Below are positions 28,962 to 38,269 of a DNA stretch of 64,000 nucleotides, in pieces. The stretch is from Leptolyngbya sp. FACHB-321 (GTDB lineage: Bacteria; Cyanobacteriota; Cyanobacteriia; Leptolyngbyales; Leptolyngbyaceae): NCBI RefSeq assembly GCF_014695975.1, contig NZ_JACJPI010000071.1, forward strand, positions 1 through 64,000, given 5' to 3'. The translations under genes were made by a program, and so were the position numbers. The notes below the pieces were generated by a model. The model was not told the origin of the DNA and ran no database searches. It saw only the letters and a program-made list of their open reading frames with translations. Position 1 is the first letter of the stretch; every line of letters starts with the position of its first letter.

Positions 28962-30479
28962 ATGACAACTGTGCGCCGACTGCTGCGATCATTGCTGTTG
29001 AGTTTAAGCTGTTTGCTGCTCATTGTAAGCATGGGGCGAACGGAGAGTACCGAACTGAGGGTCGCGGTAGAGCCAGTGTATCCACCGTTCGAGTTCCGCG
29101 CTGCAAACGGCGAAATTCAGGGCTTTGACATCGACGTGATTCGGGCGGTCGGTAAAGCAGCAGGCTTTACGGTCCAGTTTCAAAGCATTGCGTTCGACGG
29201 CATGATTCCCGCATTGCAAGCGCAGACTGTTGATGCAGCGATTAGCGCCATGACGATCACGCCTGCGCGATCGAACGTCGTCACCTTCTCGCGTCCTTAT
29301 TTCAAAGCGGGCTTGGCGATTGCGGTGCGCGAAGGAACTCAGAACATTAACCGACTCGAAGACTTAAGCGGCAAGTCGATCGCCGTCCAGATTGGCACCA
29401 CTGGTGCCGATGCGGCTAAGCAAATTCCAGGGGCAACCATTCGCACGTTTAACGCCGCTGTGCTGACGCTTCAGGAACTCAGCAACGGCAATGTTGATGC
29501 CATCATCAACGACGCGCCCGTAATGCTGTATGCGATCAAAACAGGCAACCTCAAGGGCATTCGCGTTGTCAATCAACTACTGACCGAAGACTTCTACGGC
29601 ATTCCCACGCCGCGCAACTCTCCCAACTTACAGCGAATTAACCAGGGGCTTGGCACTATTTTAAGCAATGGCACTTACGCGCAGCTTTATCAGAAGTGGT
29701 TTGATGCTCAACCACCGGAACTGCCTGTCACCGCGCCTGCCTCTGCGACAGGGAATACGACCGCAATTCCCAGTTCCACTCAGGTGATTCTCGCGTCGCT
29801 GCCGCCACTGCTAGCCGGAACGCTGATCACGCTACAGCTTGCAGCGATCGCGGTCATCCTTGGCTTGGTCGGCGGCTCTCTCATTGGCATTGTCCGCTTG
29901 TCCAAAGTACGACTCCTGCGCTGGGCGGCGGCAGCGTATATTGACTTCTTCCGAGGAACACCGCTGCTGGTGCAGCTTTTTATGATTTACTTCGGCATTC
30001 CCGCCGCGTTTCAAGCGTTGGGACTCACGTTTAGCTTTGACCGCTTCCTAGCAGCGATTATCGCTCTGAGCCTCAATTGCGCAGCATATGTTGCAGAAAT
30101 TGTTCGGGCGGGCATTCAGTCGATTGAAACGGGACAGTCCGAAGCCGCTGCATCCCTGGGACTGGATGCGATTCAAACCCTGCGATTCGTCATCTTTCCG
30201 CAAGCGTTGCGCCGGATGCTGCCGCCATTGGGCAACCAGTTCATCAGCTTGCTCAAGGACACCAGCTTGGTTGCTGTCATTGGCTTCGAGGAGCTATTTC
30301 GACGTGGGCAGCTCATTGTGGCAGAGAACTATCGCCCGTTTGAACTCTATTTCGCGATCGCGCTGATCTATCTGGCATTAACGCTGCTTTCGTCCCAAGG
30401 CTTCAGCTATCTAGAACGCTGGATGGACCCTGCTCAGCGGGGGCGAAAGCAGTTCACCAAAGAGAAGGTGCAGCTCTAG
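28962..30479 (+). CDS. Amino-acid ABC transporter, fused substrate-binding protein and permease
   Basis: A 505-residue fusion. The signal peptide is in the first 28 residues (SLLLSLSCLLLIVSMG). A family-3 solute-binding domain spans about 30-250 (LRVAVEPVYPPFEF, GFDIDVIRAVGKA, AISAMTITPAR). A His/Glu/Gln-type permease spans about 270-500 with an EAA-like loop (IQSIETGQSEAAASLGLD) and several membrane spans. The binding domain is therefore tethered outside the membrane. It pairs with the divergent ATPase at 28084 to form a complete importer. Confidence 0.92.
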   Translation: MTTVRRLLRSLLLSLSCLLLIVSMGRTESTELRVAVEPVYPPFEFRAANGEIQGFDIDVIRAVGKAAGFTVQFQSIAFDGMIPALQAQTVDAAISAMTITPARSNVVTFSRPYFKAGLAIAVREGTQNINRLEDLSGKSIAVQIGTTGADAAKQIPGATIRTFNAAVLTLQELSNGNVDAIINDAPVMLYAIKTGNLKGIRVVNQLLTEDFYGIPTPRNSPNLQRINQGLGTILSNGTYAQLYQKWFDAQPPELPVTAPASATGNTTAIPSSTQVILASLPPLLAGTLITLQLAAIAVILGLVGGSLIGIVRLSKVRLLRWAAAAYIDFFRGTPLLVQLFMIYFGIPAAFQALGLTFSFDRFLAAIIALSLNCAAYVAEIVRAGIQSIETGQSEAAASLGLDAIQTLRFVIFPQALRRMLPPLGNQFISLLKDTSLVAVIGFEELFRRGQLIVAENYRPFELYFAIALIYLALTLLSSQGFSYLERWMDPAQRGRKQFTKEKVQL

Positions 30480-30927
30480 CAGTCGCCTTAGAAGTTAGGA
30501 CGTAGACGAGAAGGCTCGATTCGCCGCTGCAACCGCGGTAGTGGGTCAGGTACAAGCTTTGTTGTGCTGTGGTTAGTGACCCTGCTAAAGCACAGTTGCT
30601 TGAGTCTATGGTTGTAGCGCAAAAACTGTTAAAGGTCAAACGATCAGTAACGCTTGCAGCACGTTTCAGAGTGGGCGGCTGTGCGCTCCAGGGTTGTCTA
30701 GCCACCCAACCACGACCAGCTCTTGGGCTCACTCCCCTCAGACGGCACCGACTTGTGCTCTTCCCTGCTTTTGTCCGAGTGGAGGACCAGCAGCTGTAGC
30801 GACAGCGTTTCAGCGTTTCTGTAGCCGTAGCGTTAAAACCAACGTGAAGCCTGAAAGCACTGCTGAGCTTGGTTAACGCTCTGTGGTCTCTCAGCTAAAT
30901 CAAAGTCAGAAACAGAGGCACTGCTCA
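30480..30927. other. Non-coding stretch between transporter and repeat copy B
   Basis: About 450 bp with short frames on both strands but no domain, start signal or conserved motif. No gene called. Confidence 0.4.
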
Positions 30928-30990
30928 CTTGATGCAGTCCCCCGGCGTACTTGCCCAATTGCTCCGGGGTGCAACTCACCAAGGCGATCA
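30928..30990. repeat. CCGGGGTGCAACTAACC repeat family, copy B
   Basis: ATGCAGTCCCCCGGCGTACT and TTGCTCCGGGGTGCAACTCA, then CCAAGGCGATCAC, align with copies A and C. It lies about 55 bp downstream of the minus-strand diguanylate cyclase relic. Confidence 0.6.
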
Positions 30991-31044
30991 CGATTGCCGC
31001 TGAGAGCTTGAGTAAGGCGTTGCTGTGCTTGTGCGGTCAGTGGT

Positions 31045-32653
31045 CTAGACCACTGTCTCGACACATTTAACACGATTTCGTCCCGCCGCTTTAGCGACAT
31101 AAAGAGCTTGATCAACTACTTGCATGAGCGACTGACTGGTGTCCCCATGTTCAGGAAATAAACCGACCCCCAGCGAAAGTGTCGTGCGGATCGTTGCAGC
31201 ACCAAACTGCACGCGCATGGCTTGAAAGGAGCGTCGAAGCTGTTCGGCGCGCTGACAAACATCCTTCAACGTGATCGCCGGCAGCAGCAGTACGAATTCT
31301 TCACCACCGTAACGACACGCGATATCGCCTCGTCGACTGTGAGCGCGCAGCAAACGACCAAAAGCCTGTAAGACGCAATCACCACCTTGATGCCCGTAGG
31401 TATCATTGACTTGTTTAAAAAAATCGATGTCCATCAGGATCACAGCGACCGGATAAGCTGCCCGCGCCGCGCGTGCCAAATCTCGAGGGAGCGTCTCCTC
31501 AAAATAACGTCGATTGAATAAGCCCGTCAGAGCATCGCGGATCGCCTGTTCACGTAGCTGCGTTTGGAGTGCGTTGATTTCGCACAACTGGGCTTGTAAG
31601 CGTTCGTTTACCTGACGCAGTTCCAGGTCAGCTTGTTGCCGTTGAGTGACATCGCGCAAGACAAGCAAATGCCCAGTGAGACAGTTACAGTGATCGCGTA
31701 AAGGTATGACGTGTAATTCCACATAGCAGCCTGTGCTCAGCTCCAGTAGCAATTCACTCGGCACTGTTTCAGACGCTTGACAAAGCTGAGCGAGCGCTGG
31801 TCAGCTTGAGCCTAATTGCCTAAGCGGTTGCCCCAAGCAAGTGACGCTGATCCCAGTGAGCTGCTGGGCGGCTGGATTGATATCAAGCAACCGCTGGTGT
31901 AGATCTGGCACGAGGACACCATCCGACATACTCTCGCTCAACATGTCTCGTGCCACTGGTACCAGATCAAACAGACGAAAGCGAAAGAGGGTGACGAAAT
32001 AGATGAGACCAGCCAGCAAAAAGCTCATCGGCGTGAGGTTGAGACCGGCAGGCGTGAGCTTGAGCATATACGCACTACCACCGAGCAACGGGACGAGCGC
32101 TCCTGCTAACGCCAGCCGCGATTGTTGCTGCTGGAGTCGCACGGGGCGCCGCTTGCACCAGTAGCCATGAACCAGCAAGCGTATAAAGATAAACGCAGGT
32201 CATGACCCAATAAAAGCCTGGACCATGCTGGTAAACAATTTGGTTAGTGCCCTGGGAAGATGGCACAAAGCCACGCCAAACCAACTGATGCTGTTCGTTA
32301 GTCGCCACTAAAACCACATTGAGACTGGGGATTAGCCAGAACAAGACGGTGTTTTTGAGTGTGAGCCACTGCCTTTTGTGCGTGAAGTAGAGCGCAAAGA
32401 TGAGAAAGAACGTCATCACGCTGCCAGAGCCAACATATTCCCACTTAGACCAAAAGATTTTGTCCGGTAGAGCGATTGCTGCCGCTTCGAGCGCGGCAAC
32501 AGTGGCATAAACAGCAGTCGAAAGCAACAATAAAATAAACGGTCTGCTGGCAGAGGCGGCAGCACGCCGGTGCCAAGCCGCAACCGCAAGCGCAACCGCG
32601 AGCAGCGCTGTGAGGCTGAGGATGGCAAAAGAGGGATTATGGTTGAAAAGCAT
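31045..32653 (-). pseudogene. Diguanylate cyclase with 7TM sensor and PAS domain, disrupted
   Basis: On the minus strand, ATG 32653 opens a seven-span sensor of the histidine-kinase N-terminal 7TM type (IFWSKWEYVGSGSVMTFF, FWLIPSLNVVL). Near 32140 the frame shifts; the rest of the membrane part and a PAS-like domain follow (LLDINPAAQQLTG). An in-frame TGA at 31801-31803 then interrupts it. The C-terminal GGDEF domain is intact with active site RYGGEEF and I-site-like upstream region, ending at 31045. It would have made c-di-GMP from two GTP. One frameshift and one nonsense codon inactivate it. Confidence 0.85.
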
Positions 32654-32676
32654 AGTGACGCTGAGTTCTGAGACAG

Positions 32677-32714
32677 GCTCTTACCGCAAGAGCCGCCAGC
32701 GAGTGCTGGCGGCT
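32677..32714. terminator. Overlapping strong hairpins
   Basis: GGCTCTT-ACCGC-AAGAGCC (7-bp stem) overlaps AGCCGCCAGC-GAGT-GCTGGCGGCT (10-bp perfect stem); the two cannot form together. They lie downstream of the minus-strand gene at 33057 and upstream of the cyclase relic, so termination of the former is plausible. Confidence 0.5.
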
Positions 32715-33056
32715 TAGCGCTCTTTGGCTAGTCAACCAAAAGCCTTAGAAGCCTCAGCGACGGTGTCAAAAGGCTGCCTGAGGAACGGCACAGCAGGGGT
32801 TTGAGGCTCTTAAGTGCCAGAGGGTTCAACTTGTACACGCGGCTTGAGCAGCTTAACGTACTTTCGGTTCGGATGAGACTCAAACCGCCTCTATGCGGCG
32901 AAAAAAACTAGGACAGGAAGGACAGGAGCCAGTCTTGCCTGCTTAGAGCCTACGCTGGATGCTGCTGCACCTCAGACGAGGGCCCCAACCGCAAGCATGG
33001 CGTTGATGCTCAGCCTGAAGGCTGAAAGCTGCAAGGCGCTCAGGCGTGGCAGGAAA
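32715..33056. other. Non-coding stretch downstream of the hypothetical membrane gene
   Basis: About 340 bp; no supportable gene and no family-specific repeat apart from the hairpins at its left edge. Confidence 0.4.
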
Positions 33057-33686
33057 CTAGTCGAAAGAAAAGCTAAAGGGTCCGAGCGAAATCGTTGTGG
33101 ACTTGACACTGTCTTTAAGCGTTTCTTCAAGCAGGGGCATATCAACAAACCGCACTGCCATCGGGGAGCTAAAGGTGATCTCACCGAGGCGTTGGTTCGG
33201 TTGAGCGGTGATGCTTAACAAGCGCAAGGTGTAAGTATCGTCTCGGTTAAACGGTTGCAAGCTTAAGTCAACCTTGGCTTGAGGCTGGCTAAAGGTGGAT
33301 GGCTTAAGTTGGGTCACCCGATGGTGGCGATCCGCGGTCTGGACTTCGAGCTGAATGACCACGTCTTGAGCCGCTAGAGTAAGGCCGAACTCAAAGCGGT
33401 CAAAATCCTGCTTGGATTGATTCTGCACTTGCACCTGCGCTAGCTGCAAGTGGTTATAGCTGTAAGTCGTCTCACCATCAGAAATTTCAAGCTGCGCGCG
33501 CGGCAAAGCGGTGCCACCGAGGCTTTCAAACAGTGGTGCCCGCTCAACCCGACACCCAACTCTCGGTTTGCGCTGCCGGTAAGCCGCAATGAAGGCGTAC
33601 GCCAAAGCACCAATGGCACTGCCACACAGGAAGAGGAGCGTTGCGAAGAGGAGTGTGTACCCGGAAAGAGAAGCCATGTGAAGCAA
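33057..33686 (-). CDS. Hypothetical single-span membrane protein
   Basis: A 209-residue protein I do not recognise. One N-terminal membrane segment (LLFATLLFLCGSAIGALAYA) precedes a soluble domain rich in beta strands (AQLEISDGETTYSYNHLQL, FEFGLTLAAQDVVIQLEVQ), which looks immunoglobulin-like. There are no catalytic motifs. The frame is open over its full length with consistent coding character, and strong hairpins lie downstream. It is isolated from other intact genes. Confidence 0.6.
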   Translation of the reverse strand: MLHMASLSGYTLLFATLLFLCGSAIGALAYAFIAAYRQRKPRVGCRVERAPLFESLGGTALPRAQLEISDGETTYSYNHLQLAQVQVQNQSKQDFDRFEFGLTLAAQDVVIQLEVQTADRHHRVTQLKPSTFSQPQAKVDLSLQPFNRDDTYTLRLLSITAQPNQRLGEITFSSPMAVRFVDMPLLEETLKDSVKSTTISLGPFSFSFD

Positions 33687-33851
33687 GTGGCAGGCTCAGA
33701 CCGGCCTGAGGTGAATTAATCGGTTAGTGTGTATGAGCGCGCCGCCGTCGGGAAAGCGTGCCGCCGCGTTCCAGTATTACAAAGGATCGTGCAGCCTGCT
33801 GACATCACCCCAAAGTCAAAGCGCCGCTCCCAGGTAACAACCAAAAGATGG

Positions 33852-33916
33852 CTGCCATCCGCAGCTAACTAGATCACCGACGCACTGGCACTGCTGCTCC
33901 GGGGTGCAACTAACCA
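33852..33916. repeat. CCGGGGTGCAACTAACC repeat family, copy C
   Basis: CCATCCGCAGCTAACTAGAT, CACCGACGCACTGG, then GCTGCTCCGGGGTGCAACTA match copies A and B. Its right edge runs into the left inverted repeat of the 1.3-kb unit. It lies about 100 bp downstream of the lipoprotein relic. Confidence 0.6.
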
Positions 33917-35231
33917 CGAAGAAAGTGAGCATTAGTAGAAGTTAGCGAATTGACTTCATTTTAATCAAATGGCTCACTTTCACACGAATCATTGCCAGAC
34001 CCCAATATAATGTCTTACTGGGAAACGGCCTTGAAGCCAGTTTCGTTGAGGATGACCTGGTCCTCTTGGCGAACCGTTAGCTGAGTGCCCGTACCCCATG
34101 GGGTAGGATTATCTGGGCTACTAATCGGCATTTCTACAATATGAACGTACTCGCCGTTGCGCCAACCCATCGAGTTCCTACCATTGCGGCTGGTGAGTTT
34201 TCCGTTGCTCAGGCTTAGACATTCTCCCCTAGAATCACACCCCCGATAGCTTAAATTGCCGGTGCCATTGACGCCCGACCATGACCTGAAATTGCTGATG
34301 GTTGATCGTCCATTCCCCGTTAGTGTAGGTTTCGCTATCGCTCGTAGGTGTCGAAGATGCAGGTGCCGAAGAGTTGAGTACCTGTAGCTTTGTAATAATC
34401 CATGCCCGCCGGGTTTTGCCACACGGTTCGGTACTTGGACAATCAGCTAGATTGCCTTGTTCATAGGTTGCTCGCAACCGCTGACGCAAATACGCCTTCT
34501 CTTGAGAACAAATCTCAAAACGTGCAAACAGTCCTTTATACTTGACGTTGTTGTCATCGACTAAGATGACATAGCACGTCAAATCGCCATTTTGCAGCTC
34601 CTCTACGGTGCCGATCGTGGGTCTATTGTTCGATTGATTATTTTGTACGGCGGGATTGGCAGGTGCAGAATTGCCAGACTCAGCAGCCTAAGCCACTGAA
34701 GATGCCGTAGCCGCTGGAGTGCTGGCAGAACTCCCTAGCGTTACTTGAGTCGATTGTTGCGGCGACTGGCAACCATAGGCACTTATTGCTATTCCAGTGA
34801 CCAAGACCATGATCTGCGCCAAGCGTAACTTTGCAAGCACCGCAAATTGTTGAAGCGTTATAAGGTCTGATGCGAAGCATCATGATTCTCCTTGGTGAAC
34901 AAAGTAGAAATAGCAATCGAAAAGATTGAAAGATTAGAGGACTGGGAAAGCACCTATCAGAAGTCGAGGAATAGCACTCGTGACGCGTTGCTGTACTGGC
35001 GTTGTGCTTTCCCGAAATCGCGAGAACTGATTAACAGCCAACGGGTTCGACTCAAACACCTGGACTGCGAACGAGGTCATAGAGTCGCTGGCGCACGCGC
35101 AGGCTCGCAAACCCCTTGGCGATCGCGTTGTAATTGGGGTCTGGCAACGATTCGTGTGAAAGTGAGCCCTTGTATCACAATGAAGTCCATGCGATGACTT
35201 CTACGAATGCTCACTTTCTTCGTGGTTAGCT
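33908..35231. mobile_element. 1.3-kb unit bounded by ~99-bp inverted repeats
   Basis: The left arm 33908-34006 (CTAACCACGAAGAAAGTGAG ... TTGCCAGACCCCAAT) reappears as reverse complement at 35133-35231 with scattered mismatches. Each arm itself can fold (AGTGAGC with GCTCACT; AGAAGT with ACTTC). Inside are a lipoprotein relic on the minus strand and a 100-codon plus-strand frame without recognisable domain (34892-35197). No transposase is inside. It could be a non-autonomous mobile unit or an inverted duplication of a regulatory hairpin. Confidence 0.6.
34015..34884 (-). pseudogene. Secreted lipoprotein-like hypothetical protein, disrupted
   Basis: On the minus strand, ATG 34884 has AAGGAG upstream, but the signal-like segment (IMVLVTGIAISAYGCQS, with a lipobox-like Cys) is in a shifted frame. 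An in-frame TAG follows in the low-complexity linker. The mature region (NGDLTCYVILVDDNNVKYKG, LFARFEICSQEKAYLRQRLR) is readable. A second frameshift near 34270 moves the C-terminal part (LSYRGCDSRGECLSLSNGK, GWRNGEYVHIVEM) into another frame ending at 34015. Three lesions make it non-functional. Function unknown. Confidence 0.65.
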
Positions 35232-35370
35232 GCCGGACGCGCAGAAGGTCCACGCAAAAACGGGGGTTTCGCTCGACTCAAAGAGCTCAAACTCTATAAA
35301 AAAGCCGCTTTTTACGTGTCATTTAGTCCAATAGTGGTCCAGCCGTCAGAAGCAGTGGTTCTAGTGTCAT

Positions 35371-35460
35371 AAAAGAAACTCATCGATTGCTTTGCTTGAA
35401 ACCCATATGCTGCAAGGGTTTCAAGCAAATGGCTTGTTTTTACACGAATCGTTACCACAG
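35371..35460. repeat. Hairpin related to the 1.3-kb unit ends
   Basis: TTTGCTTGAAACCC (35391-35404) and GGGTTTCAAGCAAA (35416-35429) make a perfect 14-bp stem. It is followed by ATGGCTTGTTTTTACACGAA and TCGTTACCA, matching the ATGGCTCACTTTCACACGAA / TCATTGCCA tail of the 99-bp inverted repeats. This is thus a third, diverged copy of that structured unit, between the 1.3-kb unit and cas12k. Confidence 0.55.
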
Positions 35461-35531
35461 GCCTTTTTTGCCAGCTTAGTACAGGTGTAGAAATCTAATC
35501 TGCAAGAGGTCTATACTCTTCAGCTGATGCT

Positions 35532-35747
35532 GTGACTGAGCAAAAGATTTTGCGCAATTTGCAAATAGGTAGCACAAGCTTATAAAGTTGAAACCTGTGC
35601 GCGTTGCAGGGTTTGATTCACTTCCAATTGCTGTTCCTTCAATGCAGTTGGATGTCAACTTATCAGAAGCTAGAACACTAGACTGGAGCTGCTCTCACTC
35701 GTTGCGCAACTCATTTGCAAATTGCGCTATATTTTCTGCTCATTCAC
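35532..35747. repeat. MITE-like inverted repeat overlapping the cas12k 5' end
   Basis: GCGCAATTTGCAAAT and flanks at 35532-35566 are mirrored, with a few mismatches, at 35713-35747 (ATTTGCAAATTGCGC). The interior shows weaker inverted similarity. The right arm overlaps the upstream open frame of cas12k, so an insertion may have replaced the native promoter and start. Confidence 0.5.
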
Positions 35748-38235
35748 AATCGTTGCTCTTGAAAATTGTGTTGTGCGTAAAGAATTTCGTACTGCTCAAG
35801 CGCTTTTGTGTGCCAGTGACGAGGTACTCCAGATTCTATGGGAGTACACCGAGAAACACACGCTGCTCGTAAATGAGCTATTTATTGAAGTTCCTAAGCA
35901 CTTAAAGTTTGAGCAGTGGAAACAGAAGGGAACCGTTGCTAGAGAAGCTATAGAGAAAGAGATTCTTCCCCTTAAGCAGTCTGTTCGTTTTGCTGGTTTG
36001 CCAAGTCGTCTTTATGTTTCTGCCGTTTTTATCACAATTCAAGCCTATCGAGCTTGGTTAAAGCAGCAGTCAATATGGCTCTGGCAGTTGCTAGGTCACC
36101 AAAAATGGTTCGATACAATTTCATCAGGTTCTAAGTTAGCTGCCGAAACAGACTTTAGCTTTAAGCAAATCCAGGCAAGAGCACACGAGGTTTTGGAGCA
36201 AACCTAGCAAGAAATGTTTGCTTCACAAGAGCAAACACTCCAACAAGCTAATCAGCCTCAAGACGAATCAACTGTGATGGATGAGAGAGACTTACTGGGT
36301 GAGCTGCTCGATGCTTATGACGAAACCAGTGACCTCCAAACCCAACTTGCCATTGTGCACCTGCTTCTGAGTAATCTTCAAGTCGCGGAAGAGGAGCACA
36401 CCCCAGAGGCAATAGCTAAAAGACTGGATGCGAAGAAGATTGAAATTGAGCGACTTCAAAAAAAGTTAAAAGCTCGGCATCCGAAAGGGCGTGATCCACT
36501 AGGCGATCGCTTCCTTCAAGATATTGACATCGCGATTTCTGCCCCATTGCCTCGGGCTGATGCACCGGAGGAATTTGCTGCGGAATTTGATCAATGGCTT
36601 GATCAAAAGCAAATTCGCTTATTCAACCCAGCGCACTACCCGCTCCGATTTGAAACGCAAGACGACTTAATTGGGTTTCAAGTCGTGCGGGAGAAGCCTG
36701 TTGAAGCAAAGAGTTCGCAGCCCGATCAGACGTTGAAGTCTGGAACATCAAGAAAAAAGAAACGGCGCTCTATGAAGCGACGGCGAAAAATTCCCCAAAC
36801 GAGGATCTGCGTTTGTTTTCATACAATGCGTAACCTGAGGTTTGAGGTTTATTGCGATCGTCGTCAACTTCAGTACTTCAAGCAATTTTTATCGGACTAC
36901 GAAGCCTACACCAAGTCGGAGGATGAAGAATTTAGCGCACGGTCATTTCTCTTTCGCTCTGCAACAGTGTTTTGGGTTGAGGATGAGAAGTTACGTCGTG
37001 AGATGAAAAAACAGCAATGGAAGCAAGCCGGAAAGACTGACAATTTACCAGAGCTACCACCTTGGAAAACCCACCGACTTTATCTTCATGTCGCGATTGA
37101 TGATAAGCAGCTAACTGCTGAAGGGACGGAACAGGTTCGGCAAGAAAGTCTAAAAGAATATCAACAACGGCTCCAACGGAGTGAGGACAAGCTGAACAAA
37201 CTTGAAGAGCAATATCAGGTAATTCAGCAGCAGCGCCCTCTGACAACAGCCGAATCTAAAAAAATAAAGAACTAACGAAGTTCAGTTAAAAGCACTAGAA
37301 CGACAATCGAACGTTTGACTAACACTACACTCAAACGTCCAAGCAAACCTCCCTATCAAGGGCAGAAAAACAGAGTTATGGCAGTCAGCTTTGATCGCAA
37401 AGACCCAGTGACAATCGCGGTGGTCGATCAACTGCACCCATCAGATCCATTTCACTGCTCAACAGAGGAATTGCTGATTTACCATCGTACTCAGGTTCAA
37501 GCGGTAAACCGAAATGTTCGCCTATTTAAGCTAAAGCGCAGGATAAGATTGCTGACGTTACAGTATAAGCTGATCCGTTGCTTGGGAGATCTTGAAGCAG
37601 CCAGATTTCTGCTCTGGATGAATTATCAGGTAGAGAGAACAGGACACACCATTTTGTGGACTGAGTTCCAGTACCGGATGTTGAGAGTTGCGCTGGTTAT
37701 TGCTGGCATTCCAGTTCTGCTACTGCTCAACCTGGACGCAAAGGATGTGGCGAGCGACTATCAAACCGTCACAAAGCTTCACGAGCACCATAAAGAGCGA
37801 GTTAATAAACGTGCTCAGGATCAGAAACTGAAACACCGCTATCGCAGGAACTCTACAGAATCCAATACCCGGGAGTATTTAGCACGAGTCATCGCGGCTG
37901 CAATTGTCAAGTTAGCGATCGAGTTTCAAATAGGCGCTATTGTCATTCCTGATTTGAGTGACATTCGAGAAAAAGTAGAAGCACAAATTCGTGCTGAAGC
38001 TAAACGAGGGCATCCAAACAACTATGGAACGCAGGACAATTATGCCAAAGATACCCGAGATAGCTTTCACTGCTGGAACTATAGTCAACTGGCAACTTTC
38101 ATTCAGGAACGGGCAAGGAAAGATGGAGTTGCGATCGCAATCATGCCGCAGACTATTGAAGGGACGCTAACCGAAAAAGCTACCAAAATGGCAACCGAGT
38201 TCCGACCTGAGCATCTGCTTCAAGCGTCGGATTGA
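35722..38235 (+). pseudogene. cas12k: Cas12k (type V-K CAST effector), interrupted by two stop codons
   Basis: Three consecutive open segments in one frame align in order with ShCas12k as I recall it. Segment 1 (to TAG 36205): FEQWKQKG, RFAGLPSRLYVSA. Segment 2 (to TAA 37273): LLDAYDETSDLQTQ, ARHPKGRD, RFEVYCDRRQLQYFKQFL, TEGTEQVRQE. Segment 3: RPSKPPYQGQ, the RuvC-I-like strand VMAVSFDRKDPVTIAVVDQ, then IVIPDLSDIREKVEAQI and NYAKDTRDSFHCWNYSQL. Cas12k is a nuclease-dead RNA-guided protein that directs Tn7-like transposition. The whole is about 820 codons against 639 residues in ShCas12k, including about 100 extra residues after RuvC-I. The native start is unclear: no SD site; TTG 35722 or GTG 35773 are possible. 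Around 37265-37310 another frame (KALERQSN) fits the family better, implying two compensating indels. TnsB, TnsC and TniQ genes were not found. Confidence 0.9.
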
Positions 38236-38269
38236 TGTTTTTGAACTATGACAATTCAATAACAGTAGC

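Noticed and set aside
27591-33916. Integron attC interpretation of the ~60-bp repeats
   Set aside because: The terminal heptamers do not meet the RYYYAAC/GTTRRRY rule, no clear palindromic arms and no integrase gene.
35020-35070. Possible tRNA T-loop (GGTTCGACTC)
   Set aside because: No acceptor stem, D arm or anticodon arm could be built around it.
34892-35197. 101-codon plus-strand open frame inside the 1.3-kb unit
   Set aside because: The end runs into the right inverted repeat and no family pattern was found; kept only as a note in the unit's description.
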